Source: an uncultured Altererythrobacter sp. (lineage in GTDB: Bacteria; Pseudomonadota; Alphaproteobacteria; Sphingomonadales; Sphingomonadaceae). From it: DNA of 64,000 nt. The stretch is from contig CAJXNC010000003.1 in assembly GCA_913056125.1 (NCBI GenBank), positions 248,001-312,000 of the forward strand. Direction: 5' to 3'. Shown piece after piece: positions 53,727 to 62,797 of the stretch. Within the stretch, counting starts at the first letter, position 1; the number at the start of each line of letters is the position of its first letter. The notes beneath the pieces are model-generated. The model was not told the DNA's origin. It saw only the letters and a list, made by a program, of their open reading frames with translations, and did not search any database. Both the position numbers and the translations under genes were made by a program.

Positions 53727-55129
53727 GTGATTGCGACAAGCCATTGCTCGATAAGGTCATCGAGAATCGCAATTGCATCGGGTGCGGTGCCTGTGCCTTC
53801 GCCTTCCCCGAACAGTTTGCCATGCGCGCGATTCACGGCTCGTGGCAGGCGCAATTGCTGCCCGCCGCGGCAACCGAGCCGGATACCGCACCAGAGACCA
53901 TCTGCCCCCACTCCGGTGCGGGGCTGGATGAGACCGAGATAGGCGCGCGACTCTATCCGCAGGCGAAGAAGGATCCACGGCTCGGGCGTTATCGCTCCAC
54001 GCTGGTCGGGCATGTCGAAGAGGGCGGCTTTCGGGCCGGTGGCAGCTCGGGCGGGATGATTACCTGGCTGCTTGCCGACCTGCTGGAGCGGGGAGAGGTC
54101 GATGGCGTCGTCCATGTACGGCCTGCCATGCATCGAGACGATGGCCTGCTGTTCGAATATGCCATTTCCACCACTGTGGAGCAGGTGCAGGAAGGTGCGA
54201 AGTCCCGTTATTATCCCATTGAAATGTCTGGAGTCCTCAAGCTCGTCAATGAGGGCGACAAGCGCTTCGCCTTTGTCGGCATTCCTTGTTTCGTCAAGGC
54301 GGTCAGGCAGTTGCAGTTCGCTGGCCTGCTGCGCAAGGATGCCGCAAGAATTTGCGTTGGTCTCGTATGCGGACATTTGAAGAGCAAGTATTTCGGCGAG
54401 TACCTGGCCTGGCAGGCAGGTGTCGCCGAAGAGGAGATCGAGACGCTCGATTTCCGCCACAAGCTGGCTGACCGTCCCGCCTCGCAATATGGATTTGCCG
54501 TCAGCCAGCGGGGCAAGGACACTCCGCTTGTCCGTCCCATGCAAGACCTCAATGGGAAGGATTGGGGGGAAGGCCTGTTCAAGAACCCGGCATGCGAGTT
54601 CTGCGACGATGTCTTTGCCGAATGTGCGGACATATCGGTGGGCGATGCCTGGCTGCCCCGCCATGTCGATGATCCCGCGGGCACCAATGTGGTGGTCATC
54701 CGCGATGAGGTCACTGCCACACTGGTGCAGGCGGCTATCGAAGACGGACGCCTCTCATTCGAAGAGGCAAGTTGCGACACGTTGGCTCTGAGCCAGGCTG
54801 CGGGCCTGCGCCATCGCCGTGCCGGATTGAGCCACCGCCTTGCGCGGCGGATCGAGAAAGGGATCTGGGCGCCGAGGAAGAGGGTAGAGCCAGCACTCGC
54901 CAAGTCGCCGCGCCGTCGACTTGTCTATGACTACCGCCTGCAAATCGCCGAGACTGGCGCAGCGCAATTCGAAGCTGCGAAAGCGGCTGGCGATGTGCGC
55001 CTGTTCGAGCAGGCGATGGCTGGCCTGTTGCAGGACTATCGCCGGACGGTTCGTGACAATCTGCCGCTACGCCTGGCGAAGAAGGCATGGCGGTTCGGGC
55101 GCAAACTGCTTCATGCGGCCTTGCCATGA
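53723..55129 (+). CDS. Coenzyme F420 hydrogenase/dehydrogenase beta-subunit family protein
   Basis: ATG 53723 gives 468 residues. An N-terminal ferredoxin-like motif reads CIGCGACAFAFP: three Cys are present and the expected fourth is Phe. The middle and C-terminal FrhB domain contains VGIPCFVKAVRQL, GLVCGHLKS and ACEFCDDVFAECADISVGD, the Cys-rich signature of the family. In exopolysaccharide loci such proteins accompany pyruvyl transferases and are not tied to F420. Likely a flavin/Fe-S redox enzyme of glycan modification. Confidence 0.82.
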   Translation: MSDCDKPLLDKVIENRNCIGCGACAFAFPEQFAMRAIHGSWQAQLLPAAATEPDTAPETICPHSGAGLDETEIGARLYPQAKKDPRLGRYRSTLVGHVEEGGFRAGGSSGGMITWLLADLLERGEVDGVVHVRPAMHRDDGLLFEYAISTTVEQVQEGAKSRYYPIEMSGVLKLVNEGDKRFAFVGIPCFVKAVRQLQFAGLLRKDAARICVGLVCGHLKSKYFGEYLAWQAGVAEEEIETLDFRHKLADRPASQYGFAVSQRGKDTPLVRPMQDLNGKDWGEGLFKNPACEFCDDVFAECADISVGDAWLPRHVDDPAGTNVVVIRDEVTATLVQAAIEDGRLSFEEASCDTLALSQAAGLRHRRAGLSHRLARRIEKGIWAPRKRVEPALAKSPRRRLVYDYRLQIAETGAAQFEAAKAAGDVRLFEQAMAGLLQDYRRTVRDNLPLRLAKKAWRFGRKLLHAALP

Positions 55130-55178
55130 GCGGGCAGGCACTTAAGGCAGAGGTCGCATTGATGCCGGAGAGGGATGC

Positions 55179-55841
55179 ATGGCTGTCGCAATAAAGGGAA
55201 CCAGGCTGGTCTACTTCCCGGTTCCCAAAGTCGCCTGTAGCTCGATCAAGACGGCCATTTTCGAGCACAATGTGCCGGGCCGGAGCGACATGCTGAACTA
55301 TTCTGCCGAAACCGGGCAGGGCAAGCATATCCACCACATCTACCCGACAAAGCGCTTAATGCTGCGCGGTCTGCCCGATCGGCTGCGCTACTCGGTTGGC
55401 TGGAAATGGTTTGCGGTGGTGCGCGACCCGCTTGCACGGTTCGTATCGGGCTATCGCAACAGGATCCTGCATCATCGCGACCTCGAAACCGCGCCGATCC
55501 CCGAAGGCCTCCCGCAAGAGCCTGATATCAATTGCTTCGCCATGGAGCTTGCGCGCTATTGCCGCGCGAATGTCAGCCTGAACCACCATTTCGTGCCGAT
55601 GGTCACCTATCTGGGCAAGCGGCCCGAGCGGTTCGAGCGTATCTTCGACATTTCGCAGATGGCGCAATTGCGGGACTATATCGCCGAGCATGGCGCCGAT
55701 TTGTCATTCGACCGCAAGCAGGTGGGCGGGCCGTCAATCTCGGTCGATGAACTCGATGACCGTTCGCGCGCGGCGCTCAGGGAAGTTTATGCCGAAGACT
55801 ACGCCATTTGGGGGCGCTTCTTTGGCGGTCAGGCGGATTAG
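55179..55841 (+). CDS. Sulfotransferase-family protein (Sulfotransfer_2-like)
   Basis: The 220-residue protein has the 5'-phosphosulfate loop FPVPKVACSSIKTAIFE and the 3'-phosphate site FAVVRDPLARFVSGYRN, the two PAPS-binding signatures of carbohydrate sulfotransferases. There is no signal peptide or TM, so it may sulfate a cytosolic lipid-linked or nucleotide glycan precursor. GGAGAGGG precedes ATG 55179. It ends the rightward arm and overlaps the flippase gene tail-to-tail by 4 bp. Confidence 0.85.
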   Translation: MAVAIKGTRLVYFPVPKVACSSIKTAIFEHNVPGRSDMLNYSAETGQGKHIHHIYPTKRLMLRGLPDRLRYSVGWKWFAVVRDPLARFVSGYRNRILHHRDLETAPIPEGLPQEPDINCFAMELARYCRANVSLNHHFVPMVTYLGKRPERFERIFDISQMAQLRDYIAEHGADLSFDRKQVGGPSISVDELDDRSRAALREVYAEDYAIWGRFFGGQAD

Positions 55842-57196
55842 CTGTCGCGCTTTGCCGCGCTTCTGCGCGCAATATCGTCCCAGATCGAAAAGTCGAAACC
55901 AAGATTCCGCCGGGCAGAGAAGCTCTGTCCCAGCGCATGCGCCAGCAGTGCCAGGGCCATGGCAATGGCGGCACCCAGCGCGCCGAGTGGCGGTATCAAG
56001 AGCGTTCCGGCAGCTAAGTTGAGGACGATCGCCCCGGCCGTCCAGCGAAAGGATATGGCGGCATTGCCGGCAGTGACGTTCAACCGTCCGGCCGGGCCAA
56101 GGCTCGCGGCCAGGACATAGCCCGCTGCCATGATCCAGACTGCCGGGGCCATTTGCACGAACTCAGCGCCGAAAGCGTGCAAGATGAACCATGCGGCTGC
56201 CGCCAGCGGCAGGGCCAGCGCAAGTGTTGCCAGCGTCGTCACCCGGGTGAAGCTGCGGGTGATGTGCACCAGACGTTCCTTTTCGCCAGCCTGCCAGAGT
56301 TCCGAGGCGCGTGAATCGAAGCGCGCGGCGACGACCTGGTTGGGCAGGAGGAGGAGGGCGGCCATGCGCCCGACCGGCTGATAAAGTCCGGCCTGCTCGG
56401 GTCCGGCAAGCGCCGCCAGCATCATTGTCGCCAGATCGCTCTGGAGCAGGAGCAGCAGCGAAATGCCGAGGAAAGGCATGGCCTTGCGCAGGTGCTCGCC
56501 GATGCGGGGCTGTTCCGCCTTACTGGTTCCCTTTGGCAGTTGTCGCAAGTTACGCCACACGAACCAGCCGCCGAGGAGTGCGACCAGGACATTGACCGCG
56601 AGATAGCCCTGCATGAAGGTCACATGCGTCAACGAGGCCGCACCAAGGAAGAGCGGGCCGAGCCACAGGCACAGCAAGAGCGGGCGGGCAACGTCATGCG
56701 GGATCTGGCCACCGGCGACATCCCCGAAGCCGAGCGCCGTTCCACGCCACAGATAGATGAAGGCGATGACCGGGACCGCGCCGAGGGCGAAGGGCAGTAT
56801 CGAGGTGTATATCGCCAGAGTCTCGTCGAGAATCTCAAAGGCGAGAAGCGCGAATGCGCTGGCCATGGCGCTGACAAGGCAAAGCACCAGGATCGCGCCG
56901 AGCAGGAAGCGTCCAATGCCCTTGCTATTGCCATCGACCCGCATCGCGGCGATCTCGCGCACGGCCAGCGAGGCCAGGCCGAGGACGGATATATTCGCTG
57001 CCAATTGCACGACCGCGATGGTGACCGAGACGATACCAAGACCCTCCGCGCCCAGCAGCCGGGCCATCAGCACGGATTGCAGGAAGGCGAGGCCGATCCC
57101 GGCAACGCGGATGATCATGCTGGTGATCGATCCGCGGGCGATCGGCCCGCGGCTGGCGGCGAGACTGCGCGATATCAAGGTCTCGACAAGCTTCAT
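55838..57196 (-). CDS. Oligosaccharide flippase-family protein (Wzx-like)
   Basis: The 452-residue membrane protein has about 12-14 TM helices and the MOP/PST-type N-terminal layout (MKLVETLISRSLAASRGPIARGS, then a helix run from about 26). It probably flips a lipid-linked repeat unit. ATG 57196 overlaps the DUF354 stop (ATGA); the longer track ORF is in the wrong frame there. It is last in the leftward glycan operon. Confidence 0.85.
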   Translation of the reverse strand: MKLVETLISRSLAASRGPIARGSITSMIIRVAGIGLAFLQSVLMARLLGAEGLGIVSVTIAVVQLAANISVLGLASLAVREIAAMRVDGNSKGIGRFLLGAILVLCLVSAMASAFALLAFEILDETLAIYTSILPFALGAVPVIAFIYLWRGTALGFGDVAGGQIPHDVARPLLLCLWLGPLFLGAASLTHVTFMQGYLAVNVLVALLGGWFVWRNLRQLPKGTSKAEQPRIGEHLRKAMPFLGISLLLLLQSDLATMMLAALAGPEQAGLYQPVGRMAALLLLPNQVVAARFDSRASELWQAGEKERLVHITRSFTRVTTLATLALALPLAAAAWFILHAFGAEFVQMAPAVWIMAAGYVLAASLGPAGRLNVTAGNAAISFRWTAGAIVLNLAAGTLLIPPLGALGAAIAMALALLAHALGQSFSARRNLGFDFSIWDDIARRSAAKRDS

Positions 57197-58236
57197 GCGA
57201 TCATTTCCCGCGCCTTGGCGATCACCGCGTCGCTCCAATCGGGGCATTCGGCGAGCCATTCGGAGTGGTTGCGGTGAAAGTCCTCGCTGCTGCCGAGCAG
57301 GTCCAGCGCGGTCTCGGCGAGCATGTCGCGCGCATCCGGCTTCAGCAGCTGCAACAGGCCGCGCCGGGCAAGGCCCTGCGTGTAGCCGGGGAAGTCGGTT
57401 CCCGAATAGAGTGCCGGAACGCCCATGGTCACCGCCTCGCAGGCCATGGTGCAGCTCTCCCCGACATAGGCGTCGCAATGGCCCATCAAATGGTGCAACC
57501 GGGCCGGATCGCCATGCCACAGATGCGGGCGGAGGAAATCGGGCGGTTCGATCTCGGCGGAGACATGCAGCTTGGCCTTCGGAGCGAGCGCGGAGACGAG
57601 CTGTTCGAGCTGCTCCTCGCTCCAGCCGGCCTTGCCAAGGTCGTGGTTCGCTCCCCAGCGGACCAAGCGGATGAGGACATTGCGGCGATCAGGATCGAGC
57701 CCAAGCGCCTTGGCCTTTTCCAAGTCGGGCTGGAATGCGGAAGGATGGAAATAGCTGAGATCCTTGGTCCCGAAGAGCCGGGTGAAGCGGTCTTCGGGCA
57801 ACGCGCCGGTGTAATCCTCTGGCACGATCACATGCGAGATGAAGGGCCACGCAAGCCGCGTCTGCAATTTCGCATTCTCGCTGTCATAGACCGCGAGCGT
57901 CGGGATGCCGAACAGCTTGCCGACATGTGAAATGGCCACGCCGCCAAAACCAATCATGAGGTCGGGCCGGTCCGCGCGCACGAGCCGGGCAAGCGCAGCG
58001 TCGCGTTTCAGCAGTTCCACCGCTAGTCCCGCAGCGCCATTGCCCTGGCGGCTGATCGGTGTGTGCGCGATGGAAAAACGTTCGAGCAGGTCGGTGGCGA
58101 CATCCTTGTGACGCGATGCCACCGTTACCCTGTCGCCATTGGCGATGAAACTGCGGATCGGTCTGAGGAAGAACAGCACATCTGCAGGGTGCACGATCTC
58201 GAAAAGGACATGCAGGGGCTTGTCAGAATTCGACAT
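57193..58236 (-). CDS. DUF354 protein (GT-B/UDP-GlcNAc epimerase-like)
   Basis: The 347-residue protein has DUF354-type features: LFEIVHPADVLFFLRPI, PDLMIGFGGVAISHV, and GESCTMACEAVTMGVPALYSG, resembling the nucleotide-sugar loop of GT-B fold enzymes. The catalytic role is unproven; related proteins are in glycan loci. ATG 58236 overlaps the upstream GT39-like gene by 14 bp; the track start at 58476 is out of frame in that gene. Confidence 0.8.
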   Translation of the reverse strand: MSNSDKPLHVLFEIVHPADVLFFLRPIRSFIANGDRVTVASRHKDVATDLLERFSIAHTPISRQGNGAAGLAVELLKRDAALARLVRADRPDLMIGFGGVAISHVGKLFGIPTLAVYDSENAKLQTRLAWPFISHVIVPEDYTGALPEDRFTRLFGTKDLSYFHPSAFQPDLEKAKALGLDPDRRNVLIRLVRWGANHDLGKAGWSEEQLEQLVSALAPKAKLHVSAEIEPPDFLRPHLWHGDPARLHHLMGHCDAYVGESCTMACEAVTMGVPALYSGTDFPGYTQGLARRGLLQLLKPDARDMLAETALDLLGSSEDFHRNHSEWLAECPDWSDAVIAKAREMIA

Positions 58237-59914
58237 AGAGTTCGCCCGATTCCAGCTCTTGGCTCGGCAGGGGCAGGTGATCGCCCCAGACCAGCCTCGG
58301 CTGCTGGTCCGCAGGCACAGTAATCTCATGGTCGCCGCGCGCAATGTGCACGGTCTCGCCATCGACAAGTGCGTTGCCGTCAACCTCGATCGCGCCACCC
58401 TCAACCGTATAGGTTCCGGGCACGAGGAATTCCTCTGTGAAAGTGCCTTGCCGTGCCGAAAAGTCCTTGCCCGCAACCCAGATCGGCCAGGAAAACTCTA
58501 TGTAATTGTCCTGCAGAGCCGCAATGTCCTGAGGGAAGAAGATGTCCCGTCGCTGGCCGCGAATGCTCTCCTCGAGCAGCGAGTGATTGGCGAGGAAAAG
58601 CGGAACCACGCGCGCTTGCATGGCTTCGCGATAGGCGGGCAGCCCGGCGCTCTGGTAGGCATTGATGCCCCATGGGGTGAGGAAATTGTTCGCTTTGGGC
58701 CAGCCGCCAAGCATGTAATTGTGATCGAAATAGGTGACAGGCTCGGCAAAGACCTCGTGCACATTCATTTCGACCTGGCGCTGGCGATCGATCAACTCGC
58801 GATCCTCGATCAGCCAGATGCCGCTTCCGGTGACCAGTAGTACCAGGGCCAGAATGCGGGCCGAATAGCGCTTGGTCAGGAACTCGATGGCCGGTACGCA
58901 GGCGATGGCGAGAGGGGCGAGGATGTAAACATAAAAATAGCCCGCCGTGTTGGTGTAGAAGAGGATCGAGGTGATCGGCAGCCACAGCCCGGCAAATGCG
59001 ATCTTGCGCCCGGCCGGCATGTCCGAACGCCACAAGATTGCGGGAAGCACGGCAATCATGATCGCGAGGATCGGGGCAGTGAATGCGGCCTTCACGGCCA
59101 TGCGCCAATAGGGCGGGGTGCCAAAGAAGAAGGCCCAGTTGCCAGCCGTGCTGACCACTTTCTGCGTGCTGCCCGAGGCGCCGCTTGCAGAGGTTACGCC
59201 CTGCGCATGAAGCATGTAGATGGCGGCAAAGCTGACCATCGCGGCGATGGCACAGCCTGCCAAGCGGACAAATTCCGGGCGACTCCAATCGGTTTTCTGC
59301 CAGCGCCAGATGGCTATGCCGGCAAAGGCTGGTGCGTAGAGCACGGCCTTGACCGAGACCATTGCGGCTAGTCCGGCGAGTACGCCGAAGCCGATGATGG
59401 CTGGCAGGCGCAGCCGGGCTGTCGCCAGCACGGCGAGAGAAGAACAGAGCAGGGCGGTCAGGATCGGATCGACCCGAAAACTCGTACCGTGCTGCAGGAC
59501 ATAGCCTGCCGAGACATAGGCCAGCGCAGCGAAGAGTGCGGTGGCTGTGCTCGCAAAGCGCCTGGCGATTGCGATGATGCAGCCAATCGTCACCAGTTCA
59601 CAGACGAACATGAAGATTCGTGCGAAGACAATATGATCCGTGCTCGTCTGGAACATGCCGGGGAGCCATGCGAAGAGGCGGACATGGATCGTCTGTAGCG
59701 GGCGGCCAAGCTCACCCTGGGTAAACTGCGCGACTTCGCGGAAATAGGAATATTCGTCCCAGTTGATCGCGCGGGTGAAGACCAGCGAGATTTGCAGCAC
59801 CAGCAGGATCAGCAATGCACCGGCAGGCGTGGCGTAGCTGGTGCTATCCTCGTGCGCTTGCGCAGGGGCGATGGCGGGGGCCTTGTCCTGCAAGGGAAGG
59901 ACGGCGCTGGTCAT
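58223..59914 (-). CDS. GT39-like integral membrane glycosyltransferase
   Basis: The 563-residue protein has about 10-12 TM helices and a first periplasmic loop with NWDEYSYFREVA, which fits the catalytic Asp-Glu of ArnT/PMT-type GT-C transferases using a polyprenyl-phosphate sugar. The C-terminus is a soluble beta-rich domain of about 110 residues. ATG 59914 is 2 bp after the upstream GT2 stop; the track's start at 60178 is within that gene. The partner is probably the adjacent DPM-like GT2. Confidence 0.82.
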   Translation of the reverse strand: MTSAVLPLQDKAPAIAPAQAHEDSTSYATPAGALLILLVLQISLVFTRAINWDEYSYFREVAQFTQGELGRPLQTIHVRLFAWLPGMFQTSTDHIVFARIFMFVCELVTIGCIIAIARRFASTATALFAALAYVSAGYVLQHGTSFRVDPILTALLCSSLAVLATARLRLPAIIGFGVLAGLAAMVSVKAVLYAPAFAGIAIWRWQKTDWSRPEFVRLAGCAIAAMVSFAAIYMLHAQGVTSASGASGSTQKVVSTAGNWAFFFGTPPYWRMAVKAAFTAPILAIMIAVLPAILWRSDMPAGRKIAFAGLWLPITSILFYTNTAGYFYVYILAPLAIACVPAIEFLTKRYSARILALVLLVTGSGIWLIEDRELIDRQRQVEMNVHEVFAEPVTYFDHNYMLGGWPKANNFLTPWGINAYQSAGLPAYREAMQARVVPLFLANHSLLEESIRGQRRDIFFPQDIAALQDNYIEFSWPIWVAGKDFSARQGTFTEEFLVPGTYTVEGGAIEVDGNALVDGETVHIARGDHEITVPADQQPRLVWGDHLPLPSQELESGELYVEF

Positions 59915-59916
59915 GG

Positions 59917-60942
59917 TTAGCCCTGCTGGCGCTTGGCGATATCGATTACGGGTGTGTCGGCGTGCCCGGAAGCGGTCGTTTCCGGATCGCCCAGCCTTGC
60001 CACCTTCTCCTCGATCTCGCGAACCTTTTGCAGGTTCATTTCGAGCAGCTTGCGATTGGTCGCGATAAGGTCTGCCAGGATGCCCATCACCGCGGTGATC
60101 GTGCCCAGCATGAGCAGGGCCCCGCCAATGACGAGCGACTGGATATGGCCTTCGCCATCGCCGCTCATCCAGAACCACAGGAAGCGCAGGATCGGCAGCA
60201 TGCCGACAAAGGCTGTGAGAAGGCCGGTGCCGACGAAAACGCGCAGCGCATTATGCGTGGTGTATGCGCGCAGGATGGTGACGCCGGTCTGTCCGATAAA
60301 GCCGGGGATCGACTTGAAGAGGCGGCTCGGGCGCTCGGTGCGATGGGTGCGAACCGGCACGGTGGTAATGGCCATCCTCTTGCGGCCCGCCTGGATCAGC
60401 ATGTCGGTGGTGTAGGAAAACTCGGTGGTGATATTGATGCGGCGCGCGGCCTCGCGGCTGATTGCACGGAAGCCGCTCACCGCGTCACTGACCTCTGTGC
60501 CCGCGCAGCTCTGGACTACGCGGCTGCCGATCTTCTGCAGGCGTCGCTTGAACGGGCCGAAATGGGCATTGTCGTGCACGCCGCGATCGCCGATCACGAT
60601 GTCCGCTTCACCCTTGATGACCGGCTGGACCAGCGCAGCGATGTCCTCGCCCTCGTACTGCCCATCTGCATCGGTGTTGACGATCACGTCGGCCCCTGCG
60701 GCCAATGCAGCGTCCACGCCTGTGCGGAAGGCAGCGGCCAGACCGCGATTGCGGCGATGCTGGACCACATGGTGCACACCCCACTGGCGGGCAACCCGAG
60801 CCGTATCGTCGCTGCTGCCATCGTCGATGACGAGATATTCGATCACATCCACGCCCTCGATCCGCCGCGGCAGTTTCGCGAGCGTTTCGGGCAGGTGGTC
60901 CGCCTCGTTCAGGCAGGGAATCTGGATGATCAGCTTGGTCAT
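59917..60942 (-). CDS. DPM/GtrB-like family 2 glycosyltransferase
   Basis: The 341-residue protein has IQIPCLNEADHLPETL, LVIDDGSSDDTARVA and NTDADGQYEGEDI (DxD), an amphipathic FKRRLQKIGSRVV helix, and two C-terminal TM helices (about 225-245, 258-280), matching polyprenyl-phosphate sugar synthases. It probably makes a lipid-linked sugar donor for the adjacent GT39-like protein. ATG 60942 has GGGGGC upstream. It leads the leftward operon with a CtrA-like box 63 bp upstream. Confidence 0.87.
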   Translation of the reverse strand: MTKLIIQIPCLNEADHLPETLAKLPRRIEGVDVIEYLVIDDGSSDDTARVARQWGVHHVVQHRRNRGLAAAFRTGVDAALAAGADVIVNTDADGQYEGEDIAALVQPVIKGEADIVIGDRGVHDNAHFGPFKRRLQKIGSRVVQSCAGTEVSDAVSGFRAISREAARRINITTEFSYTTDMLIQAGRKRMAITTVPVRTHRTERPSRLFKSIPGFIGQTGVTILRAYTTHNALRVFVGTGLLTAFVGMLPILRFLWFWMSGDGEGHIQSLVIGGALLMLGTITAVMGILADLIATNRKLLEMNLQKVREIEEKVARLGDPETTASGHADTPVIDIAKRQQG

Positions 60943-61004
60943 TGGGCCCCCGGTCACCGGCCCGCATCCGGACCGCGTAATAGGGCTTTGTTAAGCATGA
61001 CGGT

Positions 61005-61019
61005 TTAACGATTGGTAAA
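61005..61019 (-). promoter_or_regulatory. CtrA-like box upstream of the glycan operon
   Basis: On the minus strand TTTA-CCAATCG-TTAA matches TTAA-N7-TTAA with one mismatch. It lies 63 bp from ATG 60942 and 85 bp before the divergent EamA gene, so it could serve either direction. Confidence 0.45.
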
Positions 61020-61104
61020 ACACGCGCCGCCTTTGGCGGGGCGATTTGCCGAGAGCGCCGGAAAGCCCTAAGCGGCTTCTTCCACTCGGGAGATCGCAGT
61101 TTCC

Positions 61105-62019
61105 ATGCAACAATCGGATCGCGCCGGCCTGCTATTCGCGCTTGCCGGCTTCTGCACGCTCTCGATTGGCGATGCGATCATCAAGGGAATGGCAGGGGAA
61201 TGGCCGGCCCCCGCCATGGCGGCAACGCGCTATATCTTGGGTACGCTGCTGCTTGGCGTGCTGATCGTCCGCAGCGAAGGAGCGGGCGCGCTGGCACTGC
61301 CGAAGGATAAATTGCAGTGGTTGCGCGGCATTGCCATCAGCATGTCGGCGATCGGCATGTTCCTGGCGGTGTGGATCATGCCGCTGGCGGAGGCGACAAC
61401 CATCGCCTTCACGCAGCCGATGATCACTGCCCTGCTGGCCATGCTGTTCCTGAGCGAACGGGCGCACAAGAGCACATGGATCGCCACGATTGCCGCTTTT
61501 ATCGGCGTTTTCATCGTGTTGCGGCCCAATTTCGACAGTGCCGGTTGGGGTGTGCTGTTCCCGCTCATGGGCGCGACGGGCATGGCAATCACCATCATTG
61601 CAAACCGCAAGGTCCACGGCCGGGCGAGCATCCTGGCCATGCAGTACTACATGTCGGTCACGGCGATGATCTTCCTGATTTTTGCGACGCTGGTGGGGCA
61701 CTTCAGCGGACTGGAAGGGTTCACGATGAGCTGGCCGCACTGGTCGATCGTCGCGCGCTGTGCCTTTATCGGCCTTTCCGCCACGCTGGCGCAGTGGTTC
61801 ATCTATATGGGTACGGCGCGGGCCGGGGCAGGGACCATAGCCCCCATGACCTACGGCCAGCTTCTAATGGCGGTAGCATTCGGCTACTTGTTCTTCGACG
61901 ATGTTCCCGATGCGATTGCCATGCTGGGCGCGGCGATCATTATCGGAGCCGGTCTCTATCTCTGGCACGCGGGAAGGCAGCGCGACCGTGCGCGCAAGGC
62001 CGCCAATGGCAACGACTGA
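61105..62019 (+). CDS. EamA/DMT-family transporter
   Basis: The 304-residue membrane protein has about ten TM helices in two EamA repeats; LAEATTIAFTQPMITALLAMLFLSE is the typical repeat signature. It is divergent from the glycan operon with 162 bp between. It probably exports a metabolite. Its 3' end overlaps the HNH gene by 14 bp, indicating coupling. Confidence 0.85.
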   Translation: MQQSDRAGLLFALAGFCTLSIGDAIIKGMAGEWPAPAMAATRYILGTLLLGVLIVRSEGAGALALPKDKLQWLRGIAISMSAIGMFLAVWIMPLAEATTIAFTQPMITALLAMLFLSERAHKSTWIATIAAFIGVFIVLRPNFDSAGWGVLFPLMGATGMAITIIANRKVHGRASILAMQYYMSVTAMIFLIFATLVGHFSGLEGFTMSWPHWSIVARCAFIGLSATLAQWFIYMGTARAGAGTIAPMTYGQLLMAVAFGYLFFDDVPDAIAMLGAAIIIGAGLYLWHAGRQRDRARKAANGND

Positions 62020-62290
62020 CGGCGACGAGTGCTGGCTGTGCGGCCGACCGCTGGGGCGCCGGGTACAGCTTCATCATGTGGTGCCCAAGGCGAAGAAGGG
62101 ACGAGAGACGGTGAAGGTCCATCCGATCTGCCACCGCACGATCCATGCGCATTTCACCAATGCGCAACTGGTGCGTCTCGACGGGGCGCGAGAGCCGGTC
62201 GCCGCACACCCGGAAATCGCGACCTTCCTTGAATGGGTTGCGGACAAGCCGGCAGATTTCCATGCGCCGGTGCGGCGCAAGCGGGGCTAG
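62006..62290 (+). CDS. HNH-type nuclease-like small protein
   Basis: The 94-residue protein starts at ATG 62006 inside the EamA end (MATTDGDECWLCGRPLGRRV). It carries C-x2-C, LHHVVPKAKKG and HPICHRTIHAHF, the beta-beta-alpha metal finger of HNH endonucleases. Stand-alone HNH proteins of this size are common in Sphingomonadales; no restriction partner is adjacent. The target is unknown. Confidence 0.8.
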   Translation: MATTDGDECWLCGRPLGRRVQLHHVVPKAKKGRETVKVHPICHRTIHAHFTNAQLVRLDGAREPVAAHPEIATFLEWVADKPADFHAPVRRKRG

Positions 62291-62463
62291 GGATCGGCCG
62301 ACAGGGAGCGCATGCCCTTGGTCCGGCTTGTCAGGTGATATTGGCGGCACAGTTCGCAGCGATAGGGACGTAGCGTGACCCTAGCCTTCAACGCGGCCTC
62401 GGTCGCCTCTGCAAGCGTGCCATAGCGGCGCTTCCTGGTGCAGATGCCCAATCGGGTTTTCAT
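62287..62463 (-). CDS. Small zinc-ribbon-like protein (58 aa)
   Basis: Using ATG 62463 (the track's TTG 62484 adds seven residues), the product MKTRLGICTRKRRYGTLAEA ends with RPYRCELCRQYHLTSR, a Cys-x2-Cys near the C-terminus with an N-terminal Cys. It looks like a small zinc-binding conserved hypothetical. Its stop overlaps the HNH stop tail-to-tail by 4 bp. The atp terminator lies just upstream. Confidence 0.55.
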   Translation of the reverse strand: MKTRLGICTRKRRYGTLAEATEAALKARVTLRPYRCELCRQYHLTSRTKGMRSLSADP

Positions 62464-62483
62464 GCGCGCGCTTTCACCAAACA

Positions 62484-62511
62484 AAAAGGGCGCCGCAAGT
62501 GGCGCCCTTTT
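62484..62511 (-). terminator. Rho-independent terminator of the atp operon
   Basis: On the minus strand AAAAGGGCGCC-ACTTGC-GGCGCCCTTTT is an 11-bp perfect stem with a 6-nt loop ending in a T5 run, 24 bp after the atpC stop. It is symmetrical, so it can also stop the opposite strand. Confidence 0.85.
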
Positions 62512-62534
62512 CGAATTTGCGTGGTGCGACTGGA

Positions 62535-62792
62535 TCAGTCTTCAACGTGTTCCGCCAGCACGGTCAGGCCCTTGTCGCCGACTTCGGCGAAGCCGCCCTT
62601 GACCTCAATGCTTTCCGGAGCGGCCCCGGCGGTCTTGTAGACCTGCACAGCGCCGTCCTTGATCGTCGACATGAAGGGCGCATGGCCTTCCAGCACGCCG
62701 AATTCGCCTTCCGCACCGGGGACGACCACCATGTGGACCTCTTCCGAGCGGACCAGCTTGGCCGGCGTGACGAGTTCGAAGTGCAATGCCAT
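62535..62792 (-). CDS. atpC: ATP synthase F1 subunit epsilon
   Basis: The 85-residue protein has [35 protein letters not shown] and [16 protein letters not shown], the N-terminal beta-sandwich of epsilon. The C-terminal inhibitory helical hairpin is absent, as in many alphaproteobacterial epsilons. It couples rotor gamma to the c-ring and is the last gene of the atp operon, 5 bp after atpD. Confidence 0.92.
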   Translation of the reverse strand: MALHFELVTPAKLVRSEEVHMVVVPGAEGEFGVLEGHAPFMSTIKDGAVQVYKTAGAAPESIEVKGGFAEVGDKGLTVLAEHVED

Positions 62793-62797
62793 GGCGA

